Source: Streptomyces coeruleorubidus (lineage in GTDB: Bacteria; Actinomycetota; Actinomycetes; Streptomycetales; Streptomycetaceae). Taken from it: 64,000 nucleotides of DNA. The position numbers and the translations under genes are program-made. A model generated the notes under the pieces. It did no database searches. It was not told the origin of the DNA and saw only the letters and a program-made list of their open reading frames with translations. Of the stretch, positions 1 through 12,658 are shown piece after piece; position 1 is the first letter of the stretch, and each line of letters starts with the position of its first letter. The stretch is taken from the NCBI RefSeq assembly GCF_008705135.1, contig NZ_CP023694.1:3949001-4013000 (forward strand), read 5' to 3'.

Positions 1-2983
<2,983 letters not shown>

Positions 2984-3279
2984 TCGGGGTGTTTTCCGTC
3001 CAGGGGTGGGCAACACGACGGGCCCGACGCGCGTCGCGGGCCGGGGGTCTCCAGCGTACGACGACGCGCGCCCGCGCGCCGGGGCTGTGGATGACGCCGG
3101 TTCTCCGCGAGGCCCGCCCGGCCGCCTGCCCCCGTGTGCGGCTGGACGAGACAGCTACGCCGCCGGACAAGATCGGAATCAGCCGCCCAATCTTCACAAC
3201 TTCACCTCCACCCGTTGATTTCGCCACGGCATGATCGGCCCGGTCCCCCGAGCGGTACCCCCCACCCGTAAGGCCCGGC

Positions 3280-4716
3280 ATGCCCGCCCCCGCCCTCCCG
3301 GCCGTCTCAGAGGCCCACATACCGACGCCGGTCGCCCCTTCCCGCGGCGGCCGGCCCCCGGATCGCGCGCGGTGGGACCCCTGGGTCCTGGCCGCGGTCC
3401 TCTTCGCCGCCTACACGGCCGTCTCCGTCGGCCGCTACCGGCACATGACGACCCTCTCCTGGGACCTGGGCATCTTCGAGCAGGTCGTGCGGGCGTACGC
3501 GCACCTGCGGGCGCCGGTGTCCGACCTCAAGGGGCCGGGGTTCGCCATCCTGGGTGACCACTTCAGCCCGGTGACGGCTCTGCTCGCGCCGGCGTACCGG
3601 CTGTTTCCCTCACCGGTCACGCTGCTGGTCGCCCAGGCCGCGCTCTTCGCCCTGTCCGCCGTGCCCGTCACCCGCGCCGCAGCCCGGCTCCTCGGCCGTC
3701 GCCGGGGTCTGGCGCTCGGCCTCGCCTACGGGCTGTCCTGGGGTGTCCAGCGCGCCGTCGACTTCGACTTCCACGAGATCTGCTTCGCCGTCCCGCTGAT
3801 CGCCTTCTCCCTGGAGGCGCTGCTCGCGGACCGCCGGCGCGCGGCCCTGTGCTGGGCGCTTCCCCTGGTGCTGGTGAAGGAGGACCTGGGACTGACGCTG
3901 GCCGCGATCGCGCTCGTGGTCGCCTGGCGGGCGCGCGGCTCGTCGCCCCGGACGGTTCCGTACGCGCTCGGTGCCGCGGTGTTCGGCATGGCGGCGGCAC
4001 TGCTCGTCCTCACGGTGGTCATCCCGTCGTTCAACACCGCCGGGACCTACGACTACTGGAACAAGGTCAGCGAGTCGGGCAGCCCCGTCGACGGCCTCGG
4101 CACCAAGCTCCGCACCCTCGCCTGGCTGCTGATCCCCACCACCGGACTGCTCGCCCTGCGTTCCCCGCTGCTGCTGGTGGCCCTGCCGACGCTCGGCTGG
4201 CGCTTCCTGTCCGGCGACGACCACTACTGGGGCACCGACTGGCACTACAGCGCGGTTCTGATGCCGGTCGTGTTCCTCGCGCTCGCCGACGCCCTGACGA
4301 CCGCGCGCCACAGCCCGCGCGCGTGGCTGAGCTCGTACGCCGCCCAGTTGCCGGCCGCCGTCGCCGCGGCGGCCCTGGCGCTGACCACCTCACTGCCGCT
4401 GGCGCAGCTCACGGAGGCCGGGACCTACCGGAAGCCCGCCGCGGTGTCCGGCGTCGAACGGCTCCTGGCGCGGATCCCCGACGGCGCCACAGTCGAGGCC
4501 AACATCGGCCCGATCAGCCGCCTGACCGCACGCTGCCGGGTCTTCTGGCTCGGCAACACCCGGGGCAGCACCCCCCAGTACATCGCCCTGGAGAACATCG
4601 ACGGCGAGTACCGCGACCCCGTGGGCTACGCCGGGGACCTGCATCCCGGCGCCGCGTACGCCGTCGCGGGCAAGGCCAACGGGTACGTGGTCCTGGAGCG
4701 GCGCACGGCGGGCTGA
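3280..4716 (+). CDS. DUF2079 polytopic membrane protein
   Basis: A 478-residue integral membrane protein of the DUF2079 family. It has a hydrophilic N-terminus of about 35 residues, then about ten hydrophobic segments starting at DPWVLAAVLFAAY, and the family motif WDLGIFEQVV near residue 65. It also carries GDHFSPV and DFDFHEICFAVPL, and a soluble C-terminal stretch (about 390-478). The family is distantly related to GT-C glycosyltransferases, but no substrate is known. It is divergent from mfd and ends in a terminator shared with the convergent ABC permease. ATG at 3280 leaves a Pro-rich tail; a shorter start is possible. Confidence 0.85.
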   Translation: MPAPALPAVSEAHIPTPVAPSRGGRPPDRARWDPWVLAAVLFAAYTAVSVGRYRHMTTLSWDLGIFEQVVRAYAHLRAPVSDLKGPGFAILGDHFSPVTALLAPAYRLFPSPVTLLVAQAALFALSAVPVTRAAARLLGRRRGLALGLAYGLSWGVQRAVDFDFHEICFAVPLIAFSLEALLADRRRAALCWALPLVLVKEDLGLTLAAIALVVAWRARGSSPRTVPYALGAAVFGMAAALLVLTVVIPSFNTAGTYDYWNKVSESGSPVDGLGTKLRTLAWLLIPTTGLLALRSPLLLVALPTLGWRFLSGDDHYWGTDWHYSAVLMPVVFLALADALTTARHSPRAWLSSYAAQLPAAVAAAALALTTSLPLAQLTEAGTYRKPAAVSGVERLLARIPDGATVEANIGPISRLTARCRVFWLGNTRGSTPQYIALENIDGEYRDPVGYAGDLHPGAAYAVAGKANGYVVLERRTAG

Positions 4717-4746
4717 CACCGGATGCGCGGACCCGGCCGGGCAAAG

Positions 4747-4783
4747 GGCCCGCCCCGGAGGTGGAAACCTCCGGGGCGGGTCC
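4747..4783. terminator. Bidirectional hairpin terminator
   Basis: The arm CCCGCCCCGGAGGT pairs with ACCTCCGGGGCGGG around a GGAA tetraloop, giving a stem of about 15-16 bp. It lies between the stops of two convergent genes (DUF2079 protein and ABC permease). There is no T-tract, as is usual in high-GC actinobacteria. Confidence 0.85.
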
Positions 4784-4821
4784 GTCCTCCGCAACCCCCG
4801 TGTGCGGTGGTCCTTGCCCCG

Positions 4822-7401
4822 CTACTCGGTCGCGATGGCGTTCAGGACGTTCATCCGGCCCGCCCGGAACGCCGGGATGAGTGCCGCGAACAGACCCACG
4901 AACGCCGAGGCGATGAACACGCCGGTGATCGTCGGCCAGGGGATCTCCAGGACCTCCAGGCCCTCCAGGGCGAGGAGCTGCTGTGCGGTGGCACCCCAGC
5001 CCATGCCCAGTCCGAGGCCCAGGAGGGCGCCGAAGAGGGCGATGACGACCGACTCCATGCGGATCATGCGGCGCAGCTGGCGGCGGGACAGGCCGATCGC
5101 CCGCATCAGGCCGATCTCCCGGGTGCGCTCCACCACCGACAGGGCCAGGGTGTTCACCACGCCCAGGATGGCGACGATGATCGCCAGGGCCAGCAGGCCG
5201 TAGATCATGTTGAGCAGCTGGCCGATCTGGTCCTTCAGGGCTTCCTTGTAGTCGGTCTGGTCGCGCACGGTGTACTGCGGGTAGTCGTGCAGCGCCGACT
5301 TCAGGGACTTGTAGGCGGCGTCCTGCTGCCCGTCCTTGGCGCTGGCGAAGAGCATCATGTCCAGCGGCATCTTGTCGGCGGGGACGTACTTGGCCATCGT
5401 GGTGATGGACGTGTACATGGCGCCCGCGTCGATCACGACGTCACTGCTGGTGATCGCCCGGACCGTCAGGTCGGCCGTGGCGCCGTCCTTGAAGGCGACC
5501 TTGATCTTGGAGCCGAGGCTGACGCCGTGGTCCTTGGCGAACTTCTCGTGCACCGACATCGAGTCGGGCTTGTAGGCGTCGGGGAGCTTGCCGGCGACCG
5601 TCTCGGTGCGCAGGTCGGTCGCGTACGACGGGTCGGCCGCCGTGATCGCCGTGTCCTTGAGCGTCTTGCCGTCGGGGGTGGTGAAGTCGGCCTTGGTCCA
5701 CTTGTACTCGGTGACCCGCTCCACGTCCGGGGCCGCCTTCGCGGCCTTGACCGCCTGCGGGGTGATGAGCTGGCCGCTGTCGGACTGGACGATGAAGTCC
5801 GTGCCGACGGTCTTGTCGAGCTGGTCGGTGGCGGACGCCACCATGGAGGAGCCGACCACGGACAGGCACGCCACCAGCGCGAGGCCGATCATCAGCGCGG
5901 CGCCCGTCGCACCGGTGCGGCGCGGGTTGCGCAGGGCGTTGCGCTCGGCCATGCGGCCGACGGGGCCGAACATGCGCAGCAGGACGGCGCCGAGGACGCG
6001 GACCACACCGCCGGCGAGCAGCGGGCCGATGACGACGAAGCCGATCAGCGACAGCACCACGCCGAGGCCGAGCCACAGCGAGCCCTCCTGGGCCTTGTCG
6101 GCCTCCGTCGCCAGGTAGAGGCCGAAGACGCCGGCGCCGGTGAGGACCGTGCCGATGACGCCGCGGATCCAGCCGGCCCTGGCGTCCGCGGGGGCTCCCG
6201 CGTCGCGCAGTGCGGCCATCGGGGAGATCTTGCCGGCGCGCCGGGCGGGCAGGTAGGCGGCCAGGACGGTGACGACCACGCCGAGGACGAGGCCGACCAC
6301 CGGGGTCGTCCAGGCCACCGTCAGGTCGTCGGTGGACAGCTCCATGCCCATCTGGCCCATGAGCTTCATCAGGCCGACCGCGAGGCCGACGCCCCCGGCC
6401 ACGCCGAGCACCGATCCGACGACGCCGAGCAGCAGCGCCTCGACCAGCACGGAGCGGTTGACCTGCTTGCGGGAGGAGCCGATCGCCCGCATCAGGCCGA
6501 TCTCCCGGGTGCGCTGCGCGACCAGCATGGAGAAGGTGTTGATGATCAGGAAGATGCCGACGAGGAAGGCGATCCCGGCGAAGCCGAGCATCGCGTACTT
6601 CATCACGTTCATGAAGCCCGCGACGTCCTTCTGGTTGGCGTCGGCGGTCTCCTTCGCGGTCTTCACCTGGAAGTCGCCGCCGAGTGCGGCCGTGACGTTC
6701 TTCTTCAGCTGCGCGTCGCTGACGCCGGAGGCCGCGGTGACGTTGACGTTGGTGTAGACGCCGGTCTCGCCGACCAGGGTCTGCTGGGCGGTCTTCGTGT
6801 CGAGGTAGAAGATCGCGGCGCCGGGGTTGGTGACGGTGAAGTCGGCGATGCCGGAGATCTTCGTCTTGTGGGTGCCGACCGCGCTGAGCACGCCGATCTC
6901 GTCACCGAGCTTCAGGTCGTGCTTGTCGGCGGTGTCGGCGTCGACCATGATCTGGCCGGAGTTCCCGGGTGCCGCACCGGAGGTGATCTTCATGGTGCGG
7001 GCTTCGTTGCTGTTCCAGCTTCCGACGATGGTCGGGCCGCCGCTGGAGGGCGACAGGTTGTCCTTGTCGGCGTCGACGACGGTCACCGAGGTCGAGAACA
7101 CCGCGCCCTCGGCGGACTTGACCCCGTCGGCCTTGCGGACCTCGCCCAGTACGGAGGCCGGCATGACTGGCGGCTTGCCGTTGTCGGCGGTGGTCTCGCC
7201 GGTGTCGGAGGCGCCCTTGGCGCTCACCGTCACGTCCGAGGAGGTGGCCGCGAAGAGCTTGTCGAACGTCGTGGACATGGTGTCCGTGAAGACGAGCGTG
7301 CCGCAGACGAAGGCCACCGACAGCAGGACGGCGATCGCCGACAGCGCCATGCGTCCCTTGTGCGCGAAGAAGTTGCGCATGGAGGTCTTCATGACGGTCA
7401 T
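4822..7401 (-). CDS. MacB/FtsX-type ABC transporter permease
   Basis: 859 residues with two tandem FtsX permease modules. A short cytoplasmic start (MTVMKTSMRNFFAHKGRM) leads into TM1, then a large extracellular MacB-like domain (about 45-270), then TM segments with the repeated motif REIGLMRAIG, seen twice (about residues 295 and 760). A second extracytoplasmic domain lies in between. Start ATG 7401 overlaps the ATPase stop as ATGA, so the two are translationally coupled; a much longer upstream frame is antisense-type coding noise. It probably exports a lipophilic or peptide substrate or acts in mechanotransmission; the substrate is unknown. Confidence 0.9.
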   Translation of the reverse strand: MTVMKTSMRNFFAHKGRMALSAIAVLLSVAFVCGTLVFTDTMSTTFDKLFAATSSDVTVSAKGASDTGETTADNGKPPVMPASVLGEVRKADGVKSAEGAVFSTSVTVVDADKDNLSPSSGGPTIVGSWNSNEARTMKITSGAAPGNSGQIMVDADTADKHDLKLGDEIGVLSAVGTHKTKISGIADFTVTNPGAAIFYLDTKTAQQTLVGETGVYTNVNVTAASGVSDAQLKKNVTAALGGDFQVKTAKETADANQKDVAGFMNVMKYAMLGFAGIAFLVGIFLIINTFSMLVAQRTREIGLMRAIGSSRKQVNRSVLVEALLLGVVGSVLGVAGGVGLAVGLMKLMGQMGMELSTDDLTVAWTTPVVGLVLGVVVTVLAAYLPARRAGKISPMAALRDAGAPADARAGWIRGVIGTVLTGAGVFGLYLATEADKAQEGSLWLGLGVVLSLIGFVVIGPLLAGGVVRVLGAVLLRMFGPVGRMAERNALRNPRRTGATGAALMIGLALVACLSVVGSSMVASATDQLDKTVGTDFIVQSDSGQLITPQAVKAAKAAPDVERVTEYKWTKADFTTPDGKTLKDTAITAADPSYATDLRTETVAGKLPDAYKPDSMSVHEKFAKDHGVSLGSKIKVAFKDGATADLTVRAITSSDVVIDAGAMYTSITTMAKYVPADKMPLDMMLFASAKDGQQDAAYKSLKSALHDYPQYTVRDQTDYKEALKDQIGQLLNMIYGLLALAIIVAILGVVNTLALSVVERTREIGLMRAIGLSRRQLRRMIRMESVVIALFGALLGLGLGMGWGATAQQLLALEGLEVLEIPWPTITGVFIASAFVGLFAALIPAFRAGRMNVLNAIATE

Positions 7402-8186
7402 GACGTGCGCCCCCGGGCGTCGAAGTCCTTCATGCGGTCGAGGACGGCCTCCGCGGTCGGCTTGAACATCTCGTCGACGATGCGGCCGTCGGCGAGGTAC
7501 AGCACACGGTCCGCGTAGCTGGCGGCGACCGGGTCGTGGGTGACCATCACGATGGTCTGGCCCAGCTCGTCCACGGACCGGCGCAGGAAGCCGAGCACCT
7601 CGGCGCCGGCGCGCGAGTCGAGGTTTCCGGTCGGCTCGTCCCCGAAGATGATCTCGGGCTGGGCGGCGAGGGCCCGCGCCACGGCGACGCGCTGCTGCTG
7701 GCCACCGGAGAGCTGGGTGGGCCGGTGCTTGAGACGGTCGGCGAGCCCGACGGTCTCCACGACGCGCGTCAGCCACTGCTTGTCCGGCTTGCGGCCCGCG
7801 ATGTCCATGGGCAGCGTGATGTTCTCTATGGCGTTGAGCGTCGGCAGCAGGTTGAACGCCTGGAAGATGAACCCGATCCGGTCCCGGCGCAGCTGCGTGA
7901 GCTTCTTGTCCTTCAGGCCGGTGATCTCGGTCTCGTCGAGGTAGATCTGCCCGCCGGTGACGGTGTCGAGCCCGGCGAGGCAGTGCATGAGCGTGGATTT
8001 GCCGGACCCCGAGGGGCCCATGATCGCGGTGAACTGGCCCCGTGCGATGTCCACGTCGACGTGGTCGAGGGCGACGACGCGGGTCTCACCGGTCCCGTAG
8101 GCCTTCACGACCTGCCGCGCCCGCGCGGCAACGGCCGTACGCCCTCCAGTGCCCCCGTGCCTGGGAATGGTCACAGCCGAAGTCAC
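7398..8186 (-). CDS. ABC transporter ATP-binding protein (MacB/LolD type)
   Basis: 262-residue ATPase partner of the adjacent permease. It has Walker A GPSGSGKST, signature LSGGQQQRVAVARAL, Walker B IIFGDEPTGNLD and the H-loop MVTHD. The GTG start at 8186 is chosen because AGGAG lies about 7-10 nt upstream and the product then begins MTSAVTIPRHGG; a 26-residue longer frame has no such site. The stop overlaps the permease ATG. The pair forms a two-gene operon read away from the divergent MFS exporter. Confidence 0.93.
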   Translation of the reverse strand: MTSAVTIPRHGGTGGRTAVAARARQVVKAYGTGETRVVALDHVDVDIARGQFTAIMGPSGSGKSTLMHCLAGLDTVTGGQIYLDETEITGLKDKKLTQLRRDRIGFIFQAFNLLPTLNAIENITLPMDIAGRKPDKQWLTRVVETVGLADRLKHRPTQLSGGQQQRVAVARALAAQPEIIFGDEPTGNLDSRAGAEVLGFLRRSVDELGQTIVMVTHDPVAASYADRVLYLADGRIVDEMFKPTAEAVLDRMKDFDARGRTS

Positions 8187-8716
8187 GGTATGTCTCCTAT
8201 ATCGGTCAGCAGATGGTGAAGGCGGTCGCCTGGTCGACAGCCGCGGTATGCGCTGCCGGACCACTGGGTCCGTCCGACGCGTTTCAGTCTCGCGGCGGGG
8301 AGGGGTCCCGCGCCCTGGTGCTCAGCGCAGTCTTTTCCTGTGGAAAACCCCACCCCCGCCGGTGTGCGCAACCGCCCCCCGGCGGCGTAAAGCCAGGTTA
8401 AGGACCGGCCCCTGCGCGTCTCGTCCTCCGCCGGTACGAACCCTCCCCAGGTCGTAGTACGGAGGTACCCCTAGGGGCAGTCCACCGAAGGGTGGAGACG
8501 GTCTCAGGGTTCGCTCCACCCGTCGGCCTGTTCAGGCTCCACCCTCCCGCAGCCTGAATCAGACAAGGGTCGCGCGAAGCGCGTCGTTGAGGGGTGGAGG
8601 TCGGGTGACGGGCGGGCCAAGTGGGAAGCTGTTCGGCGGCAGGTAAGTGCAAGGGGCAGGCAAAACGAGGCACCCGTGGCGCAGGCGCGGCCAGGGCGAG
8701 GGGGAGGAAACCCGGG
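8187..8716. promoter_or_regulatory. 530-bp divergent intergenic region with hairpins
   Basis: No gene is visible. The region separates the ABC exporter operon from the DHA2 exporter. It contains the palindrome CCCCTAGGGG (8468-8477), the perfect hairpin TCCACC-GAAG-GGTGGA (8481-8496) and the inverted repeat TTCAGGCT (8531-8538) / AGCCTGAA (8551-8558). CTCCACCC is repeated directly around 8515 and 8537, with its complement near 8592. These could be operators or attenuator structures for either exporter; no local regulator gene is adjacent. Confidence 0.45.
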
Positions 8717-10210
8717 GTGGGCAGCACCAGTTCCGCGGCGCGCGAGTCCGCACGTCCCGCCACGACAGACCGGCGGGGCGCTGTCGTCGCCGCCCTGATG
8801 CTCTCGATGGCGCTGGCGGCGCTCGATGCCACCATCGTCTCGACCGCCGTCCCGCAGATCGTCGGAGACCTCGGCGGTTTCTCCGTCTTCTCCTGGCTGT
8901 TCTCCGGCTATCTGCTGGCTGTGACCGTCACCCTGCCCGTGTACGGCAAGCTCTCCGACACCTTCGGCCGCAAACCGGTCCTCGTCGCGGGCTCGGTGGT
9001 CTTCCTCGTCGGCTCGCTGCTGTGCGCGCTGGCCTGGAACATGGGTGCGCTCATCGCGTTCCGCGTGGTGCAGGGCCTGGGCGGCGGTGCCCTTCAGGGC
9101 ACCGTCCAGACGCTCGCCGCCGACCTCTACCCGCTGAAAGACCGTCCCAAGATCCAGTCGAAGCTGTCCACGGTGTGGGCGGTCTCGGCGGTCGCCGGCC
9201 CGGGTCTCGGCGGGGTGCTCGCCGCCTATGCGGACTGGCGCTGGATCTTCCTGGTCAACCTGCCCGTCGGCGCGGTCGCGTTGTGGCTGATCGTCCGTCA
9301 TCTCCACGAGCCGGAGCGGGAGACCGGCCCGCACGCGCGCGTGGACTGGGCCGGCGCGCTCGCGGTGTTCGCCTGCGGCGGCGTGCTGCTCACGGCGCTG
9401 GTGCAGGGCGGGGTGGCGTGGCCGTGGCTGTCGGCACCCTCACTCGCCCTGTTCGCCGCGGGACTCGCCCTGGTCGCGGTCGTGGTGCTGGTGGAGCGCC
9501 GGGCGGCGGAGCCGATCATCCCGGGCTGGGTGTGGCGGCGGCGTACGATCGCCGCGGTCAATCTGGCCCTGGGCGCGCTGGGCCTGCTGATGGTGGCGCC
9601 GGCGGTGTTCCTGCCCACCTACGCCCAGTCGGTGCTGGGCCTCGCGCCCGTGGCCGCCGGATTCGTGCTGTCCGTATGGACGTTGAGCTGGCCCGTATCG
9701 GCGGCGCTGAGCCAGCACGTGTACCGCAGGATCGGTTTCCGCAACACGGCGATGCTGGGCATCGGAGCCGCCGCGCTGATCCTGTTCGCCTTCCCGTTCC
9801 TGCCGTACCCCGGGCAGGCCTGGCAGCCGACCCTGCTGATGCTGCTGCTCGGGGCCGCCCTGGGTCTGTTCCAGTTGCCGCTGATCGTCGGGGTGCAGTC
9901 GACGGTGGGGTGGGCGGAGCGCGGCACGACGACCGCGTCCGTGCTGTTCTGCCGCCAGACCGGCCAGACGATCGGCGCGGCGGTCTTCGGCGCGGTCGCC
10001 AACGGCGTGCTGGCCGCCCGGCTCGGCGGCGCGAGCGACCTCGACTCGGTGACCCGGGCCCTCAACTCGGGCACCGCCCCGGAGGCGACCCGGCGGGCGA
10101 TCGCCGACGCCGTGCACGCGGTCTACCTGGGCGCGTCCTGCGCGGCGGCGCTGGCGTTCCTGGTGCTGCTGGTCCTGGCGCCGCGCAGGTTTCCGGTCCT
10201 CGAGGGCTGA
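8717..10210 (+). CDS. MFS drug exporter, DHA2 (14-TM) family
   Basis: 497-residue proton-coupled efflux protein with about 14 membrane segments. DHA2 marks include LDATIVSTAVPQIVGDLGG in TM1 (motif D1-like), GKLSDTFGRKPV (motif A) and AGPGLGGVLAAYADWRWIFLVNLPVG (motif C into motif B2). The GTG start at 8717 is preceded by GGGGAGGAAA at 8701-8710; the 32 extra upstream codons are Arg/Gly-rich and lack homology. It ends 12 bp from the convergent lipase gene. The substrate is unknown. Confidence 0.9.
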   Translation: MGSTSSAARESARPATTDRRGAVVAALMLSMALAALDATIVSTAVPQIVGDLGGFSVFSWLFSGYLLAVTVTLPVYGKLSDTFGRKPVLVAGSVVFLVGSLLCALAWNMGALIAFRVVQGLGGGALQGTVQTLAADLYPLKDRPKIQSKLSTVWAVSAVAGPGLGGVLAAYADWRWIFLVNLPVGAVALWLIVRHLHEPERETGPHARVDWAGALAVFACGGVLLTALVQGGVAWPWLSAPSLALFAAGLALVAVVVLVERRAAEPIIPGWVWRRRTIAAVNLALGALGLLMVAPAVFLPTYAQSVLGLAPVAAGFVLSVWTLSWPVSAALSQHVYRRIGFRNTAMLGIGAAALILFAFPFLPYPGQAWQPTLLMLLLGAALGLFQLPLIVGVQSTVGWAERGTTTASVLFCRQTGQTIGAAVFGAVANGVLAARLGGASDLDSVTRALNSGTAPEATRRAIADAVHAVYLGASCAAALAFLVLLVLAPRRFPVLEG

Positions 10211-10222
10211 AGACCACGACGG

Positions 10223-11410
10223 TCAGGGCAGCCGGACGGAGACTTCCGGATTCGAGGGTGACGGCCCGTCGAACAGCGGCTGGGGAACCCCCTTCAGCTG
10301 CAGATCGAAGAAGGCGGCGACGTACGCGCGCGTGAGGGCCGCCGAACGCTCGAACGGGAGGGGAGCGGTATCGGGAATGCCGACCAGTTCCCCGAGGAGG
10401 GGCACGTCGGTGAAGGAGCCGTGGTCGGCTCCGGCGACCGTCAGCCAGCGCTTCCAGCCGTCCAGATGTGCCCAGGCCGGGTCCCACGTCTCCGCGAGGG
10501 GACTGCCCTGCGCCCCGAACATCAGGAAGGGACGGCCGTCGAGGCCGCTGTCCGGGACGGGGGCGAAGAAGGAACCGTCCATGTTCACGCCCGCCCGCAC
10601 GCGCGCGTCGGCGGCCATGGTCGTGGCGGCGGCGTTGCCGCCGAGGGAGTGCCCGGCCATGCCGATCCGCTTCAGGTCGATCACGTGCGCGTGCCGCCAG
10701 GCGGGGTGGCGGCCGGTCAGCCGGTCGAGCACGAAGGAGACGTCCTCGGCCCGGCTCTCGGCGACGGCCGGGAGCCTGTCCTCGGTGACCTCGTCGCACA
10801 GCGTGCAGGGCAGGGTCTGCCCGTCGGGAAGGGTCGTGCCGGCGTTCTCGTACGGGTGATCGACCAGCGCGACCACGTATCCGCGGCTGGTCAGGTCCTC
10901 GGCGAGGCCGGTGAGGGTGGCACGCGGCAGCGAGAAACCGGGCGAGAGCACGACGAGCGGGAACCGTCCGTGCACCGGCCGGGCCCCGGAGCGCGCCCAG
11001 GTGCGCACACCGCTGAGGGTCTCGGGCGGGACCGTGGCGTCCGGGGCCCTCGACTCCAGCAGCATGCGGGCCTCCTCGGCGGTCATGTAGGGGGCCCGCG
11101 GTCCGCCCGTTCCGGGCCGGGCGGGGTAGTACATCGACACCATCAACTGGCGCGCGCCGGCGGACGGCACCCAGGGGTCCGGGCGGTCGGTGTCGACGAG
11201 GTGGAGCGTGTCGCGACCGACGGTGTGTGGGCCGGTGGGGCGGGGCAGTTCGGCCCGGGCATGCGACGGCGGCGCGCCTAATGCGGTCGCCGTGGCACCG
11301 GCGAGCAACGGCGCGGTGGCCGCCGGACTCGCGGTGACGACCGGCAACGACAGGGCGAGGGCGAGCACGGCGGCGGCAGCGGCCCGGCGGGGGGCTCTGT
11401 TGATATCCAT
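10223..11410 (-). CDS. Secreted alpha/beta hydrolase, PAF-acetylhydrolase II-like lipase
   Basis: About 395 residues with a signal peptide (MDINRAPRRAAAAAVLALAL, cleavage probably near ASPA-AT). The hydrolase domain resembles platelet-activating-factor acetylhydrolase type II: nucleophile Ser255 in GHSLGG, NMDGSF for the acid region and ADHGSF for the catalytic His. VDHPYENAGTT is also typical. It probably hydrolyses short-chain esters or phospholipids outside the cell. ATG 11410 was chosen to begin the signal peptide; an upstream ATG (MSNSGPPP) is possible, and neither has a clear ribosome binding site. Confidence 0.82.
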   Translation of the reverse strand: MDINRAPRRAAAAAVLALALSLPVVTASPAATAPLLAGATATALGAPPSHARAELPRPTGPHTVGRDTLHLVDTDRPDPWVPSAGARQLMVSMYYPARPGTGGPRAPYMTAEEARMLLESRAPDATVPPETLSGVRTWARSGARPVHGRFPLVVLSPGFSLPRATLTGLAEDLTSRGYVVALVDHPYENAGTTLPDGQTLPCTLCDEVTEDRLPAVAESRAEDVSFVLDRLTGRHPAWRHAHVIDLKRIGMAGHSLGGNAAATTMAADARVRAGVNMDGSFFAPVPDSGLDGRPFLMFGAQGSPLAETWDPAWAHLDGWKRWLTVAGADHGSFTDVPLLGELVGIPDTAPLPFERSAALTRAYVAAFFDLQLKGVPQPLFDGPSPSNPEVSVRLP

Positions 11411-11537
11411 GCCATGGACGGTAGGCGGCGGCCCGGAATTCGACATCGGCTCAGGGTTGTACAGCGTGTAGTCCCCTGGACCGACGAACCCGGCCGCCCC
11501 TACGACCGCGGTGGGGCGACCCGTATTCTCTGCCCCC

Positions 11538-12059
11538 ATGGTGAAGTTGGAGCGCCTGCGGGCCGACCACGCGGACGCGCTACTGGCCTTCGAGCGGGAG
11601 AACCGCGCGTACTTCGCCCGTTCCATACCGGACCGCGGGGACGCCTACTTCACGGCGGCGGGGTTCGCCGAACGCCACCGGGCGCTCCTCGCGGAGCAGC
11701 ACGCGCGCGTGTGCCACTTCCATGTCGTCCTGGACGAGGAGGGGAACCTGGTGGGCCGGGTGAACCTGATCGACGTGACGGACGGCTGCGCCGAACTCGG
11801 CTACCGGGTGGGCGAACAGGCCGCGGGCCGGGGCGTGGCGACGGCGGCCGTCGCTCAGGTGTGCCGCCTGGCCGCCACCGACTACGGGCTGACCTCCCTC
11901 ACCGCGGTCACGACCCTGGACAACCCGGCCTCGATGACCGTCCTGGCCCGCAGCGCCTTCACACGCGTCGAGGACACCACCGTGGCCGGCCGCCCCGGAG
12001 TCCGTTACGTACGCCACCTCGGACGACTGGACGCCCGGAAACGGGGTCAATGCGGGTAA
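11538..12059 (+). CDS. GNAT N-acetyltransferase (RimJ/RimL-like)
   Basis: 173-residue acetyl-CoA-dependent N-acetyltransferase. It has the acetyl-CoA loop region YRVGEQAAGRGVATAAV (motif A, Q/RxxGxG/A form), upstream VGRVNLIDV, and the late motif LDNPASMTVLARSAF, which resembles the NxxS..L...GF of ribosomal-protein alanine acetyltransferases. ATG 11538 (MVKLERL) is preferred over an upstream in-frame start. No ribosome binding site is visible, so translation may be leaderless or weak. The substrate is unknown. Confidence 0.82.
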   Translation: MVKLERLRADHADALLAFERENRAYFARSIPDRGDAYFTAAGFAERHRALLAEQHARVCHFHVVLDEEGNLVGRVNLIDVTDGCAELGYRVGEQAAGRGVATAAVAQVCRLAATDYGLTSLTAVTTLDNPASMTVLARSAFTRVEDTTVAGRPGVRYVRHLGRLDARKRGQCG

Positions 12060-12211
12060 CACCCGAGGTCAGCTCAGCAAGCGCGTACCGACCAATCAGT
12101 TTGCCCAAAGGCTCGCGTCCACCCGGTACCGCGAAGTAACGTGCGTGGCTCCCACCCCCCACCTCCCTGCGGTCCGCCGCACCGGATCCGACCCGCGCAA
12201 GGAGCACCGGG

Positions 12212-12658
12212 ATGTCCTACGACCCGCCGCCACCGTCCTACCCGTACCGGCCGCCCGATTCCTCCCCCTCCTACGACACCTATCCCTGGCAGCCGCAGCA
12301 GCCGCCCGGGCCACCCGAACCGGCCGGGCGGCGCCCCCAGCGCCACGCCGCGCTCGGGCACCACAGCGACCTGCGGGTGCTGCGCAGCGCCTACCGCTGG
12401 CAGCGGCGCGTGGCCACACTCACGGCGCTCGGCTACTTCGTCCTGTTCCTGATCCTGTCGGCGTTCGCACCATCGTTCATGACGAGCACCGTCACCGACG
12501 GCCTGCCCACCGGCCTGCTGCTGGCGCTCGTCCAGGTCCCCGTGACCTGGCTGGCGATCGCCCTGTACGAGCAGACGGCCCGCCGCCGCGTCGACCCCCT
12601 CGCGGACCGGATACGCAAGCAGGCCGAACTGGACGCCAGGCGGGAGGAAACGCGGTGA
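12212..12658 (+). CDS. DUF485 family small membrane protein
   Basis: 148 residues: a Pro/Tyr-rich disordered N-terminus (1-45), then the DUF485 core with two TM segments (about 70-90 and 103-123) and the family features LRSAYRWQRRVATLTALGYF and a basic C-terminus. AAGGAGC precedes the ATG by about 8 nt. DUF485 proteins are the usual small partner of ActP-type acetate symporters, and the next gene is one, starting inside this stop codon (GTGA). Confidence 0.88.
   Translation: MSYDPPPPSYPYRPPDSSPSYDTYPWQPQQPPGPPEPAGRRPQRHAALGHHSDLRVLRSAYRWQRRVATLTALGYFVLFLILSAFAPSFMTSTVTDGLPTGLLLALVQVPVTWLAIALYEQTARRRVDPLADRIRKQAELDARREETR

Noticed and set aside
4723..7518. 931-codon plus-strand frame
   Set aside because: Antisense to the ABC permease, which has clear FtsX motifs and coupling with its ATPase.
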